A stretch of 64,000 nt of DNA, from positions 28,426 through 92,425 of the forward strand of contig DHTF01000083.1 of assembly GCA_002411515.1 (NCBI GenBank), written 5' to 3'. Under the pieces are notes generated by a model. It did not search any database, had not been told where the DNA came from, and was given only the letters and a program-made list of their open reading frames with translations. This DNA is from Proteiniphilum sp. UBA5267 (lineage in GTDB: Bacteria; Bacteroidota; Bacteroidia; Bacteroidales; Dysgonomonadaceae). The position numbers and the translations under genes are program-made. Below are positions 62,518 through 64,000 of the stretch, one piece after another (position 1 is the first letter of the stretch; each line of letters starts with the position of its first letter).

Positions 62518-63630
62518 ATGGACAAACCAGTCATTAAAATTCGTCGTGCCCTGCTGCCATTTTCGTGGCTATACGGCATTGGTGTGGATTTTCGGAACAG
62601 TCTCTTTAACAAAAAAATACTCAAACAGCACACTTTCGACATTCCGGTAATTTGTGTGGGCAATATCACGGTAGGTGGTACCGGGAAGACCCCGCACATC
62701 GAATACCTGATCAGATTGCTCTCCCCGAGATACAAGGTCGCTGTACTTAGCAGGGGGTACAAACGCAAGAGCAAAGGTTTTCTGATTGTGGATACCAACT
62801 CCAGAGTGCGCGACGTGGGAGATGAACCGCTGCAGATCAAGCAGAAGTTTCCGGACACGCTGGTAGTGGTAGACAAAAACAGGGTGTCGGCCATCAAAAA
62901 GATTCTCTCCATCGAGAAATCGGAACGACCCGATGTGATTCTACTGGACGACGGTTTTCAACACCGGCATGTCCAGCCCTCTCTCTCCATTCTGTTGGCA
63001 GACAGCAACCGTCCAGTCTTCGAAGACCGGTTGCTGCCAGCAGGAATGCTGAGAGAGCCTCTCAAAGGCAAAGAGCGTGCATCGATCGTGCTGGTCACCA
63101 AGTGCGACCCCGATATGCAGCCCATCGATTTCAGGATATACACCAACGGGCTCGATTTGTTTCCATACCAGCAGCTCTATTTCACCTCCCTCGATTACGA
63201 TGCAGTGAAACCGGTCTTTCCCGAGCTGCAATCGGAACCGCTCCTGTTGGACGAGTTGCGGAAGAAGCATCTCTTCCTGGTTACCGGCATCGCTTCTCCA
63301 GGGCCCTTGGTAGATAAATTGGAGCACAAGACGTACAATCTTTACACCATTTTTTTTCCCGATCACCACCTCTTTACGAAGGAGAATATACATGCTATCC
63401 GCCGCACAGTACAATCGGTTGAAGACGACAATAAAATAATCCTCACCACCGAAAAGGATGCGATGCGATTTCGGGCATTGCCTTTTCTGGATGATGAGAT
63501 GAAAAAAATGCTCTATTACATTCCGGTGCGCGTCACCTTTGTAGATGAAACCGAAAGAAATACATTCAATCATAAAATACTTGAACATGTTAGAAACCAT
63601 CAAACAAACAGCAGATTACTTAAAAAATAA
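62518..63630 (+). CDS. lpxK: Tetraacyldisaccharide 4'-kinase
   Basis: Adds the 4'-phosphate of lipid A at the inner membrane. It has 370 residues. The N-terminal hydrophobic segment anchors it; Walker A is GNITVGGTGKTPHIEYL; LSRGYKRKSKGFLIV and VILLDDGFQHRHV are typical of LpxK. It starts 5 bases after sppA, and its 3' end overlaps the purine nucleoside phosphorylase gene by 44 bases, an overlap long enough to suggest coupled translation. Confidence 0.96.
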   Translation: MDKPVIKIRRALLPFSWLYGIGVDFRNSLFNKKILKQHTFDIPVICVGNITVGGTGKTPHIEYLIRLLSPRYKVAVLSRGYKRKSKGFLIVDTNSRVRDVGDEPLQIKQKFPDTLVVVDKNRVSAIKKILSIEKSERPDVILLDDGFQHRHVQPSLSILLADSNRPVFEDRLLPAGMLREPLKGKERASIVLVTKCDPDMQPIDFRIYTNGLDLFPYQQLYFTSLDYDAVKPVFPELQSEPLLLDELRKKHLFLVTGIASPGPLVDKLEHKTYNLYTIFFPDHHLFTKENIHAIRRTVQSVEDDNKIILTTEKDAMRFRALPFLDDEMKKMLYYIPVRVTFVDETERNTFNHKILEHVRNHQTNSRLLKK

Positions 63631-64000
63631 AATTGGGGATGTCCCCAATACCGCCATTATCCTGGGCACAGGCTTGGGAGAGCTGGCACACGAAATAACC
63701 GACAAAAAGGAGATCTCTTACACCGAGATCCCCAATTTCCCGGTCTCCACGGTGGAGGGCCACAGCGGAAAGCTGATCATCGGCTACCTGGGTAGTAAAA
63801 AAGTGCTGGCCATGCAGGGCCGCTTTCACTATTACGAAGGGTACGACATGAAACAGGTAACCTTTCCGGTGCGTGTTTTCAAGGCACTCGGCGTTGAATA
63901 TCTGTTTGTGTCCAACGCAGCAGGTGGCATGAACCCCAGCTTCGATATCGGCGACATCATGCTCATTGAAGACCACATCAACATGTTTCCGGAACATCCG
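63587..64000 (+). CDS. Purine nucleoside phosphorylase (3' end outside window)
   Basis: Splits purine nucleosides with phosphate into base and ribose 1-phosphate. The ATG at 63587 starts MLETIKQTADYLKNKIGDV; then TAIILGTGLGELA (phosphate loop), FPVSTVEGHSGKLIIG, MQGRFHYYEG and FVSNAAGGMNPSFDIGD are seen. The trimeric class I type (PunA) fits. Only the first 138 residues are in the window. It overlaps lpxK by 44 bases. Confidence 0.94.
   Translation, partial: MLETIKQTADYLKNKIGDVPNTAIILGTGLGELAHEITDKKEISYTEIPNFPVSTVEGHSGKLIIGYLGSKKVLAMQGRFHYYEGYDMKQVTFPVRVFKALGVEYLFVSNAAGGMNPSFDIGDIMLIEDHINMFPEHP

Overview
The window is chromosomal DNA from a member of the Bacteroidota, order Bacteroidales; a relative of Dysgonomonadaceae or Porphyromonadaceae is plausible, but the genus cannot be fixed by eye. 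Reasons: promoter-like TAnnTTTG boxes (one with a perfectly spaced upstream TTTG), weak Shine-Dalgarno sites, a hybrid two-component regulator of Bacteroidota type, PorT-like barrels, the gene order parA-parB-DUF5683-LysM transglycosylase, and an arginine operon carrying the N-succinylornithine type of transcarbamylase. Coding density is high. I see no tRNA, rRNA, CRISPR array, transposase or prophage.

Layout. 1-5.4 kb (minus): LysM lytic transglycosylase (cut by the window edge), DUF5683 membrane protein, ParB, ParA and a KamA-like radical SAM enzyme. 5.8-14.1 kb (plus): eight-gene arginine operon (GNAT, argG, argC, argD, SOTCase, argB, argE-like, argH), with proline at the specificity position of the transcarbamylase. 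14.2-17.4 kb (plus): pta, a divergent 3-hydroxyacyl-CoA dehydrogenase and ackA, closed by a hairpin terminator. 17.5-25.1 kb (minus): the least explained region, with a TPR-sensor hybrid two-component regulator, two paralogous proteins of unknown function and an N-acetylmuramidase. 25.3-26.6 kb (minus): rpsF-rpsR-rplI, with rpsF broken by three single-base indels. 26.7-29 kb (plus): zwf-pgl. 29-31.2 kb (minus): def, ruvX, lptB, folB. 31.3-33.7 kb (plus): Xaa-Pro aminopeptidase and gamma carbonic anhydrase.

34-36.1 kb: PEGA lipoprotein (minus), then a barrel-like protein and a lipoprotein (plus). 36.1-43.7 kb (minus): U32 peptidase, an ArsR-DUF6132-thioredoxin-DUF302 redox module with a clear operator, PorT-like barrel, LysM/periplasmic-binding fusion and dnaB. 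43.9-50.3 kb (plus): a PerR-like regulator with its box, katA, cysteine desulfidase, a DsbD-like protein and mazG. 50.3-60.5 kb (minus): UPF0316 protein, threonine aldolase, metH, nucleoside-recognition membrane protein, smpB, Yip1-like protein, and an ECF sigma / membrane-anchored barrel / lipoprotein operon. 60.7-64 kb (plus): sppA, lpxK and a truncated purine nucleoside phosphorylase.

The strongest candidate for an undescribed system is the 17.6-25.1 kb block. Proteins at 18408-20210 and 20299-21906 share a helical middle, an RGWF module and a Cys/Pro-Lys C-terminal motif. They lack signal peptides, are encoded next to a leaderless muramidase, and lie downstream of a regulator with its own inverted-repeat site.
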